Assembly: GCA_022791755.1 (NCBI GenBank)
Contig: JAAVZR010000032.1
Location: 1 to 43,016 of the forward strand
DNA from: Lachnospiraceae bacterium
GTDB taxonomy: Bacteria; Bacillota; Clostridia; Lachnospirales; Lachnospiraceae
DNA length: 43,016 bases
Reading direction: 5' to 3'
The position numbers and the translations under genes are program-made. Below, piece after piece: positions 7,652 through 17,255 of the stretch. A model generated the notes under the pieces. The model did no database searches and was not told the origin of the DNA. It saw only the letters and a list, made by a program, of their open reading frames with translations. Within the stretch, counting starts at the first letter, position 1; the number at the start of each line of letters is the position of its first letter.

Positions 7652-8182
7652 ATGGCCCAAGGGGCAAACTCTTACAGGAATACGAAAAAGGCCGGAGGCA
7701 GATATACGACAGCGACATATACGGAGGGAAATACTGTCCGTGTCATAGAGCATGAAATTCCCAAAAAGCGCCGTTCGCTTTCCGAGAAAGAGAAGAAGGA
7801 GAAAGAGCGCAGAGAAAAAGAAGAAAGAAGACGCCAGATACGCAGGATGAAAAACAGGGACAAGGCCCTGCAGATGAATCCCGGGTTTGTATTTTTTGTC
7901 TCTCTGGCGGCAGCCTGCGTTCTGATGATTTCCATTCATTATCTGAAGGTACAGGCGTCGATCACTGCTGCAATGAATACCATAGAGAAAAAGGAAGTGG
8001 AGCTGGAAGCACTGAAGGTAAATAACGACCTGCTGGAGAAGAAGATCCAGACTTACGCGGATCTGGATTATATTTACGAGACGGCGGTGGGGCTGGGAAT
8101 GATCCATCCCTCCGGAGACCAGGTGGTTTACTATGAGAAGACAGAAAGCGAGTACGTAAGGCAGTATGAAAACATCCCGTAA
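7652..8182 (+). CDS. ftsL: Cell division protein FtsL
   Basis: The 176-residue protein has a long, highly charged cytoplasmic N-terminus (about 1-75, rich in Lys/Arg/Glu), one membrane helix (about 79-96) and a short external coiled coil (about 98-140). This is the bitopic layout of FtsL/DivIC-type divisome proteins, which bind FtsQ/DivIB and activate FtsW-FtsI. Sequence similarity in this family is weak, so the name rests mainly on topology and position between rsmH and the class B PBP. The ribosome-binding site AGAGGTGG precedes ATG 7652. The 3' end overlaps the PBP gene by 17 bases. Confidence 0.85.
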   Translation: MAQGANSYRNTKKAGGRYTTATYTEGNTVRVIEHEIPKKRRSLSEKEKKEKERREKEERRRQIRRMKNRDKALQMNPGFVFFVSLAAACVLMISIHYLKVQASITAAMNTIEKKEVELEALKVNNDLLEKKIQTYADLDYIYETAVGLGMIHPSGDQVVYYEKTESEYVRQYENIP

Positions 8183-10391
8183 AGGACCGGCGCGCAGGCC
8201 ACGGAAAGATAAGTCAGACAGAAAGAAAAAGCGGCCCTTTGCACAGTATATGCGCAGAAAGCTGGCGTTCACATTTTTTATTGTGACGCTGGCTTTGTTT
8301 GCACTGAGCATTGTACTTCTGACGATCAGCCGGGACAGTAATGAGGACTATACCAAGATTATTTTTGCCCAGCAGGATTATGACAGCAGAACCATTGCTT
8401 ACAGAAGGGGAGATATTCTGGACCGCAACGGCACGGTGTTAGCTACCACCATGAGGGAGTATAATCTGATCCTGGATCCGTATATTATGTCCTCCGGCAA
8501 GGGGAAGTATCTGGACACCAGTATCGACGCGCTGGTGGAATGCTTTGGCTATGACCGAAACGAGCTGGTGCAGCTGATTACGGAAAAGGCGGAGAGCCGC
8601 TATGTGATCTATGCAAGAGAACTTTCTGATGAGGACAGAGAGCGCTTTTTGGAGATTCAGAACCGGATCGCCACGGAGAATTCTAAAAAGACGGACAAGA
8701 CTGAGCGGGAAAAACGTGTGGCCGGCGTCTGGTTTGAGACAAAATATAAGAGAATCTATCCCTACGACGATCTGGCCTGCTGGGTGCTGGGATTTTCGAG
8801 AGACGACAGCAGTATAGGCAGCTATGGCATCGAGCAGTATTATAACGATGAGCTGGTGGGAGTCAATGGCCGGGAGTACGGCTTTTTAAACGACGATACC
8901 AATCTGGAACGGATTTTGAGACAGGCCCAGGACGGCAACACCATCGTGACGACCATAGACGCCACGCTTCAGCGGATCATACAGAGAAAGATCGCCGAAG
9001 CACAGGTGGGAACGGAGGAGGAGCCGGGGCTTCAGGCAGTCAATATCGGCGTGGTTGTCATGGATCCAAGCAATGGAGAGGTCCTGGCCATGGCCGGAGA
9101 CGCGCCCTTTGACTGTAATAATCCCGCAGATGTCAATGCGCTTTTGGGGGTCCATACCAATAAATATAACAGTTCTCCCAATGTGGAGCATATTCCCTAT
9201 ACGCAGGAGATGATCGACGGTCTGACAGAGGAGAACAGGGTGACAGAGCTTACAAATCTGTGGCGGAATTTCGCGATCTCCTATACATATGAGCCCGGCT
9301 CCACGACGAAGTCCCTGACAGTGGCGGCGGCTTTGGACGAAAATTCGATCAAGATTACGGACGGCTTTGACTGCGACGGCATCGAGCAGGTAGGCGGATG
9401 GCCGATTCAGTGTAACAACGGCCGGGCCCATGGTCATCTGACACTGACAGGGACGCTGATGCAGTCCTGCAATGACGCCCTGATTGAGATATCCCGCCGG
9501 ATGGGGCGACATAACCTGTCTAAATATCAGCTCATTTTTGGCTTTGGCAGTCTCACCGGCATCGACCTGCCCGGCGAGGAGAGGGGACTGATCTATGAGG
9601 AAGAGAAGATGGACGTGGCGACGCTGGCGACCAATGCCTTTGGCCAGAATATGAATGTGACCATGATCCAACAGATCTCCGCCTACTGTTCCCTGATCAA
9701 CGGAGGCACGTATTACCGGCCCCATGTGGTGCGCCAGATCAAAAACAGCGAAGGCGCCGTGATTCGGGAAGTGAGCAAGGAAGAGGTGCGGGAGACCATC
9801 AGCGCCGAGACCTCCCGCTATATGCAGGAGGCGCTTTTAGACGTGGTGGACATCGGTACGGGAAGCAATGTGCAGATCGACGGTTATGAGGTGTGGGGCA
9901 AGACCGGTACGGCAGAGAAGCTGGGCCGCGATAAGACAAATTATGTCCTCTCCTTCATCGGCGGCGTACCGGCCTCGGATCCGCAGGTGGTGCTGTATGT
10001 GGTGGTGGATACGCCGCTGGGTGTGGAGAAACAGGCGCTCTCCCGCCATGCCTCTACGCTGTGGCGTCATATCATGGAGGAGATTCTGCCCTATATGAAT
10101 CTTTTTCCCACCAGACCGCTTGAGAATCCTCCGCCGGAGACAGAGGCCCCCACTCAGGCTCCTGTGGAGGGAGAGACAGATGAAAACGGCAATCCGGTGA
10201 CGACAGAGCCTCAGACGGCTCCCATCGACACGGAAGACGATTTCAGCGACGGGATATTCGGCACTCAGGGAAACAGACCCACAGGGGAACCGGAAGGAGA
10301 AACCGACCCGGAAAATCAGCCGGAAGAGGGAGAAAATCCGGATGGGGAGAACCCGGCAGGAGAGGAAGATCCGGCGGGAGAGAATCCCTGA
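8166..10391 (+). CDS. ftsI: Class B penicillin-binding protein (FtsI/PbpB position)
   Basis: This 741-residue D,D-transpeptidase cross-links septal peptidoglycan. It has a basic cytoplasmic N-terminus, one membrane helix (about 37-55), a PBP dimerisation domain (about 70-250) and a transpeptidase domain with the active-site serine in PGSTTK (Ser379), SCN (in MQSCNDAL) and KTG (in WGKTGTAEK). The C-terminal 90 residues form a Pro/Glu/Gly-rich repetitive acidic tail (TEAPTQAP, GENPAGEEDPAGENP) instead of PASTA domains. Position after ftsL corresponds to pbpB in Bacillus. A second class B PBP gene follows 118 bases later. Confidence 0.9.
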   Translation: MKTSRKGPARRPRKDKSDRKKKRPFAQYMRRKLAFTFFIVTLALFALSIVLLTISRDSNEDYTKIIFAQQDYDSRTIAYRRGDILDRNGTVLATTMREYNLILDPYIMSSGKGKYLDTSIDALVECFGYDRNELVQLITEKAESRYVIYARELSDEDRERFLEIQNRIATENSKKTDKTEREKRVAGVWFETKYKRIYPYDDLACWVLGFSRDDSSIGSYGIEQYYNDELVGVNGREYGFLNDDTNLERILRQAQDGNTIVTTIDATLQRIIQRKIAEAQVGTEEEPGLQAVNIGVVVMDPSNGEVLAMAGDAPFDCNNPADVNALLGVHTNKYNSSPNVEHIPYTQEMIDGLTEENRVTELTNLWRNFAISYTYEPGSTTKSLTVAAALDENSIKITDGFDCDGIEQVGGWPIQCNNGRAHGHLTLTGTLMQSCNDALIEISRRMGRHNLSKYQLIFGFGSLTGIDLPGEERGLIYEEEKMDVATLATNAFGQNMNVTMIQQISAYCSLINGGTYYRPHVVRQIKNSEGAVIREVSKEEVRETISAETSRYMQEALLDVVDIGTGSNVQIDGYEVWGKTGTAEKLGRDKTNYVLSFIGGVPASDPQVVLYVVVDTPLGVEKQALSRHASTLWRHIMEEILPYMNLFPTRPLENPPPETEAPTQAPVEGETDENGNPVTTEPQTAPIDTEDDFSDGIFGTQGNRPTGEPEGETDPENQPEEGENPDGENPAGEEDPAGENP

Positions 10392-10455
10392 GGAGGAGAC
10401 CGGCGAGGCAGCGCCGGTGGCGATGCACGGTTCCTTTTTGCGTTTCAGGTCTACT

Positions 10456-10483
10456 TTGACAAGCCCGCCCATATATTTATAAA
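10456..10483 (+). promoter_or_regulatory. Possible internal promoter before the second PBP gene
   Basis: TTGACA (10456-10461), a 16-base spacer and TATAAA (10478-10483) lie in the only sizeable gap between the first dcw genes. A CATATATT element in the same stretch loosely fits a sigma-E -10 box, which would suit a sporulation PBP, but no matching -35 is seen. Confidence 0.45.
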
Positions 10484-10509
10484 GATAGCAGGATCAAGGG
10501 GTGCGGGCG

Positions 10510-12276
10510 ATGGATCGCACAGAGGCGAAAAAAGCGGCACAACGCAATCAGATTTTTCATAAAAAAGGTATCGTTGCGGTATTTTTTGCCATGGTATTAG
10601 CCTGTCTGTGGCTGTCCGGACGGTTAGCCTGGCTGATGATATTTCAGTCGGAATACTATATGGAACAGGCAGATGAGCTTCATGAGCGGGAGCGGTCCAT
10701 CAAGGCGGCCAGGGGAGAGATCTACGACGCCACCGGTACGGTCATTGCAGCCAACCGAACCGTGTGTACCATCTCAGTGATACATAATCAGATTACGGAT
10801 GCGGACCAGGTGGTGGAGGTGCTGTCGGAACAGCTTCAGATAGATCCCGAAAAGGTCCGGGCCAGCGTGGAGAAATACAGTGCCCGCGAGGTGATAAAGA
10901 CCAATGTGGATAAGGAGACCGGCGATGCCATCCGTGCTTTTCATCTGGACGGCGTCAAGGTGGATGAGGATTATAAGCGATACTATCCTTTCGGAGAACT
11001 GGCTTCCCGGGTATTAGGCTTCACCGGCAGCGATAATCAGGGCATCATCGGTCTGGAGGTAAAATACGAATCGGTGCTAAAGGGTATCGACGGCAAGATT
11101 CTGACCATGACCACAGCCGCCGGAATCGAGTTAGACAGTATGGCGGAAGAGCGCATCGAGCCGGTGCCCGGCAATAACCTGATCTTAAGTCTGGACATGA
11201 ATATACAGAAATATGCCCAGCAGGCGGCTGAGAAGGTCATGGAGGAAAAGGGGGCCATTGCGGTAAACGTGGTGATCATGAACCCGCAAAACGGCGAGAT
11301 TCTGGCCATGGTCAGTGTCCCGGAGTTCGATTTAAACAACCCCTTTACTCTGAATTACGAGTTGGATCAGCCGGTGACGGCCCAGGAAAAGCAGGATCTT
11401 CTGAATAAAATGTGGCGAAATCCCTGTATCAGCGATACCTATGAACCGGGCTCCACCTTTAAGATTGTGACGGCTACGGCCGCCCTGGAGGAAGGAGTGG
11501 TGTCGGTGAACGATTCCTTTCACTGTCCCGGGTATAAGATGGTGGAGGACCGGAGAATCCGCTGTCATAAGACCACGGGTCATGGCAGCGAGACCTTTGT
11601 CCAGGGAGTCATGAATTCCTGCAATCCGGTGTTTATCGAGGTGGGGCTCAGGGTGGGAGCAGAGCGCTTTTATTCCTATTTTGATAAATTCGGTCTAATG
11701 AGAAAGACAGGGGTGGATATCCCGGGAGAAGCCTCCGGCATCATGCATCAGCCGGAGGATATCGGGGAGGTGGAACTGGCCACCATGTCCTTTGGCCAGT
11801 CCTTTCAGATCACTCCTTTGCAGCTTCTGACCGTGGCCAGCATGGTGGTAAACGGCGGTACACGGGTAACGCCTCATTTCGGGGTGGCAGTACAGAGTGC
11901 CGACGGCAGCTTCATCCAGGAGCTGGAATATCCGGTGGAGGAACATGTGATCTCGGAACAGACCTGCGAGACCATGAAAATGATTCTGGAAAAAGTGGTA
12001 TCGGAGGGCGGCGGAAAAAACGCTTTTATTGAAGGATACCGGATCGGCGGAAAGACGGCCACATCGGAAAAACTGCCCCGCAGTCTGAAGAAATACATTT
12101 CTTCCTTTCTGGGATTTGCTCCGGCAGATGATCCGCAGGTTATCGCGCTGATCACCATCAATGAGCCGGAGGGAATCTATTACGGCGGAACCATCGCGGC
12201 TCCGGTGATCCGTGATATTTTTGAGAATATTTTACCCTATCTGGGACTTTATCCTGAATATTCCCCGGAGGGTTGA
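10510..12276 (+). CDS. spoVD: Class B penicillin-binding protein, SpoVD-like
   Basis: The 588-residue product has one membrane helix (about 22-42), a dimerisation domain and a transpeptidase domain. The nucleophile is in PGSTFK (Ser315) and the second motif is SCN (in MNSCNPVF). The third motif reads K-T-A (residues 515-517, GGKTATSEK) where most class B PBPs have K-T-G. No PASTA domain is present. By order it corresponds to Bacillus spoVD, which makes spore cortex peptidoglycan with SpoVE, but a role in vegetative division or elongation cannot be excluded. ATG 10510 is chosen because AAGGGG lies 8 bases upstream; the in-frame GTG at 10501 overlaps that site. Confidence 0.85.
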   Translation: MDRTEAKKAAQRNQIFHKKGIVAVFFAMVLACLWLSGRLAWLMIFQSEYYMEQADELHERERSIKAARGEIYDATGTVIAANRTVCTISVIHNQITDADQVVEVLSEQLQIDPEKVRASVEKYSAREVIKTNVDKETGDAIRAFHLDGVKVDEDYKRYYPFGELASRVLGFTGSDNQGIIGLEVKYESVLKGIDGKILTMTTAAGIELDSMAEERIEPVPGNNLILSLDMNIQKYAQQAAEKVMEEKGAIAVNVVIMNPQNGEILAMVSVPEFDLNNPFTLNYELDQPVTAQEKQDLLNKMWRNPCISDTYEPGSTFKIVTATAALEEGVVSVNDSFHCPGYKMVEDRRIRCHKTTGHGSETFVQGVMNSCNPVFIEVGLRVGAERFYSYFDKFGLMRKTGVDIPGEASGIMHQPEDIGEVELATMSFGQSFQITPLQLLTVASMVVNGGTRVTPHFGVAVQSADGSFIQELEYPVEEHVISEQTCETMKMILEKVVSEGGGKNAFIEGYRIGGKTATSEKLPRSLKKYISSFLGFAPADDPQVIALITINEPEGIYYGGTIAAPVIRDIFENILPYLGLYPEYSPEG

Positions 12277-12330
12277 TTCTTTGGGACGAAGGGCGTATAC
12301 TAAGGGAATTGAGTGTGGAGGTATTCTGGT

Positions 12331-13287
12331 ATGATACGCGAGACAATTATAGCCATATTGGTTTCCTTTGTGATCAGCGCGGTGCTGTGCCCTGTGGTGA
12401 TTCCCTTTCTGCGAAGGCTGAAATTCGGACAGCAGATCCGGGACGACGGTCCTCAGGCCCACCTGAAAAAATCGGGAACGCCGACCATGGGCGGGATCGT
12501 ATTTCTGATCAGTGTTCTGTGTACCTCTTTCTTTTATATTAAGGATGTCCCGGAGATCCTGCCGGTGCTCTTTGCCATGACAGGCTTTGGCATCGTGGGT
12601 TTTCTGGATGATTATATTAAGATTGTAATGAAGCGCTCGGAGGGCCTGAATCCGAAGCAGAAGCTGTTTGGCCAGCTGCTGATATCCAGCGTGCTGTGCT
12701 ACTATTTTCTGGATGTTCTGGAGGACGGGGCCTCGATGCTGATTCCCTTTGCGGGGATCACAGTGACGCTTCCCTGGTATCTGTTCGTGCCTTTTTTTGT
12801 GTTTGTCCTGCTGGCTACGGATAATGGCGTCAATCTGACCGATGGCCTGGACGGACTCTGTTCCAGTGTCACCGTGCTGGTAGCCACCTTTTTCACGGTG
12901 GTGGCGCTGGGAGAAGGCTGTAAAATCGCGCCGGTGACGGGCGCTGTGGCCGGAGGACTGTTAGGCTTTCTTCTGTTTAACGTATATCCGGCCAAGGTGT
13001 TTATGGGAGATACCGGTTCTCTGGCTCTGGGAGGGTTCGTGGCGTCGTCGGCCTTCATGCTGAAGATGCCTCTGATTATTCTTTTGGTAGGTTTTATCTA
13101 TGTGGTGGAGGTCTGTTCGGTGGTTTTGCAGGTGGGGTATTTTAAGGCCACCCGGGGCAAACGCCTTTTTAAGATGGCGCCGATTCATCATCACTTTGAG
13201 CTGTGCGGCTGGTCAGAGACCCGGGTGGTGACGGTGTTCGCCATCGTGACAGCGCTTTTATGCCTGGTGGCATATCTGGGAATTTGA
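12331..13287 (+). CDS. mraY: Phospho-N-acetylmuramoyl-pentapeptide transferase
   Basis: MraY joins UDP-MurNAc-pentapeptide to undecaprenyl phosphate to make lipid I. The 318-residue polytopic protein has about ten membrane helices and the family motifs: FLDDYIKI (Mg-binding aspartates), NLTDGLDGL, MGDTGSLALGG and PIHHHFE. ATG 12331 follows GGAGG by 9 bases and matches the normal family length. Confidence 0.96.
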   Translation: MIRETIIAILVSFVISAVLCPVVIPFLRRLKFGQQIRDDGPQAHLKKSGTPTMGGIVFLISVLCTSFFYIKDVPEILPVLFAMTGFGIVGFLDDYIKIVMKRSEGLNPKQKLFGQLLISSVLCYYFLDVLEDGASMLIPFAGITVTLPWYLFVPFFVFVLLATDNGVNLTDGLDGLCSSVTVLVATFFTVVALGEGCKIAPVTGAVAGGLLGFLLFNVYPAKVFMGDTGSLALGGFVASSAFMLKMPLIILLVGFIYVVEVCSVVLQVGYFKATRGKRLFKMAPIHHHFELCGWSETRVVTVFAIVTALLCLVAYLGI

Positions 13288-13329
13288 TAAAACGGCAGGC
13301 TCCGGGAGGGGCGAGGCGAAGGAGACAGA

Positions 13330-14685
13330 ATGGACAATAAGAAAAAATATCTCATAGCGGGAGGCGGGATCAGCGGAATCGCGGCGGCGAAGCTGCTGTA
13401 CAGTGCCGGTGAGGAGACAGTCCTCTACGACGGCAACGATACGCTTTCCATGGAGGAGCTGAGAGAGAAGCTGGGGGAGGCATCGGGTATTCCCATCGAA
13501 CTGGGGAGTTTGTCTCCGGAGACGGTGGAGCAGACAGATATCTGTGTGATGAGTCCGGGCATCCCGCTGACGGCTCCCTTTGTGAAGGCGCTGACGGAGT
13601 CCGGGTGTACGCTTTGGAGTGAGATCGAGCTGGCCTGGCGCTATGGGAAGGGACGGATCGCCGCCATTACCGGGACCAACGGAAAGACGACGACCACGGC
13701 TCTGGTGGGAGCGATCCTGAAAGAGCACTGTGACCAGGTGAGCGTGGTCGGGAATATCGGGATTCCCTATACGGGAGAAGCTCTGAAGCTGACAGAGGAC
13801 AGCGTAGTGGCTGCGGAGATCAGCAGTTTTCAGCTGGAGAGTATCGTGGATTTCCGGCCGGATGTCAGCGCCATATTAAATATTACGCCGGACCATCTGA
13901 ATCGTCACGGTACGATGGAGGAGTACATACGGGTCAAGGAAAGCATTGCGAAGAACCAGACCGGGGACGGCTGGTGTGTGCTCAATTATGAAGACGAAGA
14001 GCTGCGCCGCTTTGGCAATGAGAGCTGTGGGGCTGTGCCGGTGTTTTTTTCCGGTACGGGACGTATCCCGGGCGGAGTGTACCTGGAAGAGGACGCCATC
14101 ATAAGCGAGCTGGACACAGAGAAGGAGACAGTCTGTCATATCGGAGAGCTGAAGCTTCTGGGCCGTCACAATTACGAGAATGTCATGGCAGCCGTGGCCA
14201 TATGCCGGAAAATGGGGGTGCCCATGGAAAAGATCCGCAGGGCCTGTATGAGCTTTCAGGCGGTGGAGCACCGGATCGAGTTCGTGCGGGAGGTGCAGGG
14301 CGTGGCCTACTATAATGATTCCAAAGGAACCAATCCCGATGCGTCGATTCAGGCAGTCAGGGCCATGACACGGCCCACGATACTGATCGCCGGCGGTTAT
14401 GATAAGAAGAGCAGCTATGAAAGCTGGATCGCTGAGTTTTCCGGTCGTGTGAAACGGCTGATTCTGATGGGCGAGACGGCGGCACAGATCGCAGCAGCTG
14501 CGAGACAGATGGGTTTTGAAGACTTTCTCTATGCAGAGGATATGAAAGACGCCGTATCCATCGCCATGGCTTATGCCAGCCGCGGCGATGCCGTACTCTT
14601 GTCTCCGGCCTGCGCCAGCTGGGATATGTTTTCAAATTATGAGGAGCGTGGCCGGATTTTCAAGGATCTGGTACACAGGCTCTGA
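13330..14685 (+). CDS. murD: UDP-N-acetylmuramoyl-L-alanine--D-glutamate ligase
   Basis: MurD adds D-glutamate to UDP-MurNAc-L-alanine using ATP. The 451-residue protein shows the N-terminal Rossmann-like UDP-binding domain (AGGGISGIAAAKLL, about 9-22), the ATP loop GTNGKTTT (residues 115-122), the central segments NITPDHLNRHGTMEEY and GRHNYENVMAA, and the C-terminal NDSKGTNPDA and LLSPACASWDMFSNYEERG motifs. Length is typical. It lies 42 bases after mraY, and murE, murF and murG are absent from this cluster. Confidence 0.96.
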   Translation: MDNKKKYLIAGGGISGIAAAKLLYSAGEETVLYDGNDTLSMEELREKLGEASGIPIELGSLSPETVEQTDICVMSPGIPLTAPFVKALTESGCTLWSEIELAWRYGKGRIAAITGTNGKTTTTALVGAILKEHCDQVSVVGNIGIPYTGEALKLTEDSVVAAEISSFQLESIVDFRPDVSAILNITPDHLNRHGTMEEYIRVKESIAKNQTGDGWCVLNYEDEELRRFGNESCGAVPVFFSGTGRIPGGVYLEEDAIISELDTEKETVCHIGELKLLGRHNYENVMAAVAICRKMGVPMEKIRRACMSFQAVEHRIEFVREVQGVAYYNDSKGTNPDASIQAVRAMTRPTILIAGGYDKKSSYESWIAEFSGRVKRLILMGETAAQIAAAARQMGFEDFLYAEDMKDAVSIAMAYASRGDAVLLSPACASWDMFSNYEERGRIFKDLVHRL

Positions 14686-14726
14686 GATTGCGGTCCGGTA
14701 TCAAATAAAGCGGGAAGGAGACGGCT

Positions 14727-15878
14727 GTGGCAAAAAAAACGAGTAGACGAAAGATAAAACGTTTTTATGATTACAGCCTTCTGGCCGTCATCATTTTTCT
14801 GTGCATCTTCGGTCTGATTATCGTATACAGCTCCTCCTCCTATTCGGCTCAGCTAAAAATAGGGGACTCTCTCTATTATTTTAAGAGACAGGGGGTTATT
14901 GCAGCCGGTGGAGTCCTTGTGATGATCATTGTGTCAAAGATGGATTATCATATCTATGTCCGGTTGACCGGTATCGCTTATATCGCGGCGGTAGTTATGA
15001 TGGTTCTGACCAATTTCACGCCGCTGGGACTGGAATTTAATGGTCAGAAGCGCTGGCTGGGCGTGACGGAGACGCTGTCGTTTCAGCCGGCTGAGTTCGT
15101 GAAGATCGCAGTGATTCTGATGCTGGCCTCCCTGATTGATAAAATCGGGCGGAAAATAGATACCTGGCGCGGACTGGTTTTGGCGGTTTTTCTGACGCTG
15201 CCGCCCTTTATACTGGTTGGCATGCATAATCTGAGTTCCGGAATCATCATTGCAGGTATTGCCTTTGTGGTGTGTTTTGTGGGCAGTAAGAAGAAGGGAA
15301 TCTACATCCTGGGTGTGGCGGCTGTGGCCGTGGTGGCTTATCTCTTCGTAGAGTATGGCGATAAGCTGGTGGAGTGGCATATTCTGAAGGCCTATCAGCT
15401 GGAACGGATCGATATATGGAAGGATCCGGAGGCTTATCCTCAGACCGGCGGATGGCAGGTGCTCCAGGGCCTCTATGCCATAGGATCCGGAGGGCTGTTT
15501 GGCCGGGGCTTAGGAGAGAGTATCCAGAAGCTGGGATTTATTCCGGAAGCTATGAACGATATGGTATTTTCCATCATCTGTGAGGAACTGGGATTATTCG
15601 GCGCCCTGTGCGTGCTTTTGCTGTTCATGTTCATGGTCTGGCGGTTTATGGTGATCGCCAACAATGCCCCGGATCTTCTGGGAGCGCTGATTGTCGTGGG
15701 CGTCATGGCTCATATTGCCATTCAGGTCATTCTGAATGTGGCGGTGGTGACGAACTCCATTCCCAATACGGGGATATCGCTGCCCTTCATCAGCTACGGA
15801 GGGACATCGGTCCTGTTTCTGATGGCGGAGATGGGTATGGCTCTGGGGGTAGCCAACCGGATCACGCTGGAACACTGA
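14727..15878 (+). CDS. ftsW: Septal peptidoglycan polymerase FtsW (SEDS family)
   Basis: The 383-residue SEDS protein has about ten membrane helices. FtsW polymerises lipid II and works with a class B PBP. Family signatures are visible: NGQKRWLGV (about 107), PAEFVKIAVILMLA, and near the end NTGISLPFISYGGTS followed by MGMALGVANR. Start is GTG 14727, six bases after AAGGAG. SpoVE is a close relative, and a sporulation-specific role cannot be told apart from sequence; the dcw position favours FtsW. Confidence 0.92.
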   Translation: MAKKTSRRKIKRFYDYSLLAVIIFLCIFGLIIVYSSSSYSAQLKIGDSLYYFKRQGVIAAGGVLVMIIVSKMDYHIYVRLTGIAYIAAVVMMVLTNFTPLGLEFNGQKRWLGVTETLSFQPAEFVKIAVILMLASLIDKIGRKIDTWRGLVLAVFLTLPPFILVGMHNLSSGIIIAGIAFVVCFVGSKKKGIYILGVAAVAVVAYLFVEYGDKLVEWHILKAYQLERIDIWKDPEAYPQTGGWQVLQGLYAIGSGGLFGRGLGESIQKLGFIPEAMNDMVFSIICEELGLFGALCVLLLFMFMVWRFMVIANNAPDLLGALIVVGVMAHIAIQVILNVAVVTNSIPNTGISLPFISYGGTSVLFLMAEMGMALGVANRITLEH

Positions 15879-15928
15879 CAATCTGTGATACATAGGATAA
15901 CAGTAGAAAAAGGTATGGAGGGAATGAA

Positions 15929-17212
15929 TTGAACGACATACAAATCCTGGGAAAAATTCCTTTGTACGGTGAGATCAGTACCCAGGGGTCCAAAAATGCG
16001 GTGCTGCCGATGATGGCTGCCTCGCTTTTGCATAGAGGAACGACGACGCTTATGAATGTCCCCTGCATCGAAGATGTGTCCTGCATGGTGGGAATACTGG
16101 AAAAGCTGGGGGCAAAGGTCGCCAGGGAGGGGCGTCAGATGACCATCGATGCCTCCTGTCTGGATTCCTGTGAGATCTCGCTTGATTATGTGCGGAAGAT
16201 GCGCTCTTCGATCATGGTTCTGGGCCCGCTGGTGGCGCGGATGGGTCAGGCTGTGACACATTATCCGGGAGGCTGCTCCATCGGGAAGCGTCCGGTGGAT
16301 TATCATGTGCAGCTTTTGCGGGATCTGGGCCTTACGGTGACGGAGGAGGACGGTCGGATCGAGGTAAAAGCCGACCGGTATGAGGGGACAGAGCTTTCTC
16401 TGTGTTTCCCCAGTGTGGGAGCCACGGAAAACGCGATCATGGCGGCCGTGGGGGCCCGGGGTGAGACGGTGATCCGGGGCTGCGCCAGAGAGCCGGAGAT
16501 CGTGGAGCTGTGCTGTTTCCTGGCAAAGATGGGGATCGAGACGCTGGGTGCGGGGAGCGGGACAATCCGTGTAAGGGGACAGAGAAGCCGGAAAGACCCG
16601 ATCTACCGCGTCTGCGGCGACCGGATCGCCGCCGGGACCTATCTGGCAGCTGCGGCCGTCACCGGGGGGGAGATCTGTCTGACAGACGTGCCGGTATCCT
16701 ATATGGATACGACTCTCAGAGCCCTGTGTGCCTGCGGGTGCCTGATCATGACGGAGAATGACAGGGTCCGTCTCCAGGCGCCGAAGGTCTTAAAACCCCT
16801 TTCGTACCTGGAGACCGCGGTTTATCCCGGTTTTCCCACGGATATGCAGTCGGTATTTCTGGCCATGCTGTGTCTGGCGCCGGGAGAGAGCCGGATTCGT
16901 GAGACGATTTTTGAAGGCCGGTTTGAGACGGCGGCGGAGCTGGCCCACATGGGAGCTTATATCGAAGTGAAAGAAAACTGTGCCAGAATCGTCTCGGACG
17001 GACGGCTTAAAGGCGCGCAAGTTACAGCCAGAGATCTGCGGGGCGGAGCCGCCCTCATTGTGGCGGGCCTGGCGGCCGAGGGACGGACCGTGGTGAAGGA
17101 ATGCGATCATGTAGACCGAGGCTATGAGGATATCATAACGGATATGAGACAGCTGGGCGCCAGCGTGGAGAGAATACGGGATACAAAGGCGCACCGGAAC
17201 ATGGCCGGGTAA
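15929..17212 (+). CDS. murA: UDP-N-acetylglucosamine 1-carboxyvinyltransferase
   Basis: MurA transfers enolpyruvate from PEP to UDP-GlcNAc, the first committed peptidoglycan step and the target of fosfomycin. The 427-residue protein has the catalytic Lys22 in GSKNAVLPM and the PEP-binding Cys116 in GGCSIGKRPVDYH, so it should be fosfomycin-sensitive. The start is TTG 15929, six bases after GGAGGG; the nearby ATG at 15924 is out of frame and stops after two codons. Firmicutes often have two MurA copies; which one this is cannot be told. Its place here, where many cell-wall clusters carry murG/murB, is unusual. Confidence 0.93.
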   Translation: MNDIQILGKIPLYGEISTQGSKNAVLPMMAASLLHRGTTTLMNVPCIEDVSCMVGILEKLGAKVAREGRQMTIDASCLDSCEISLDYVRKMRSSIMVLGPLVARMGQAVTHYPGGCSIGKRPVDYHVQLLRDLGLTVTEEDGRIEVKADRYEGTELSLCFPSVGATENAIMAAVGARGETVIRGCAREPEIVELCCFLAKMGIETLGAGSGTIRVRGQRSRKDPIYRVCGDRIAAGTYLAAAAVTGGEICLTDVPVSYMDTTLRALCACGCLIMTENDRVRLQAPKVLKPLSYLETAVYPGFPTDMQSVFLAMLCLAPGESRIRETIFEGRFETAAELAHMGAYIEVKENCARIVSDGRLKGAQVTARDLRGGAALIVAGLAAEGRTVVKECDHVDRGYEDIITDMRQLGASVERIRDTKAHRNMAG

Positions 17213-17255
17213 AGAGAACTCTTTCGGCGTAAAGCCGGGAGAGAAGGAGGAGACA

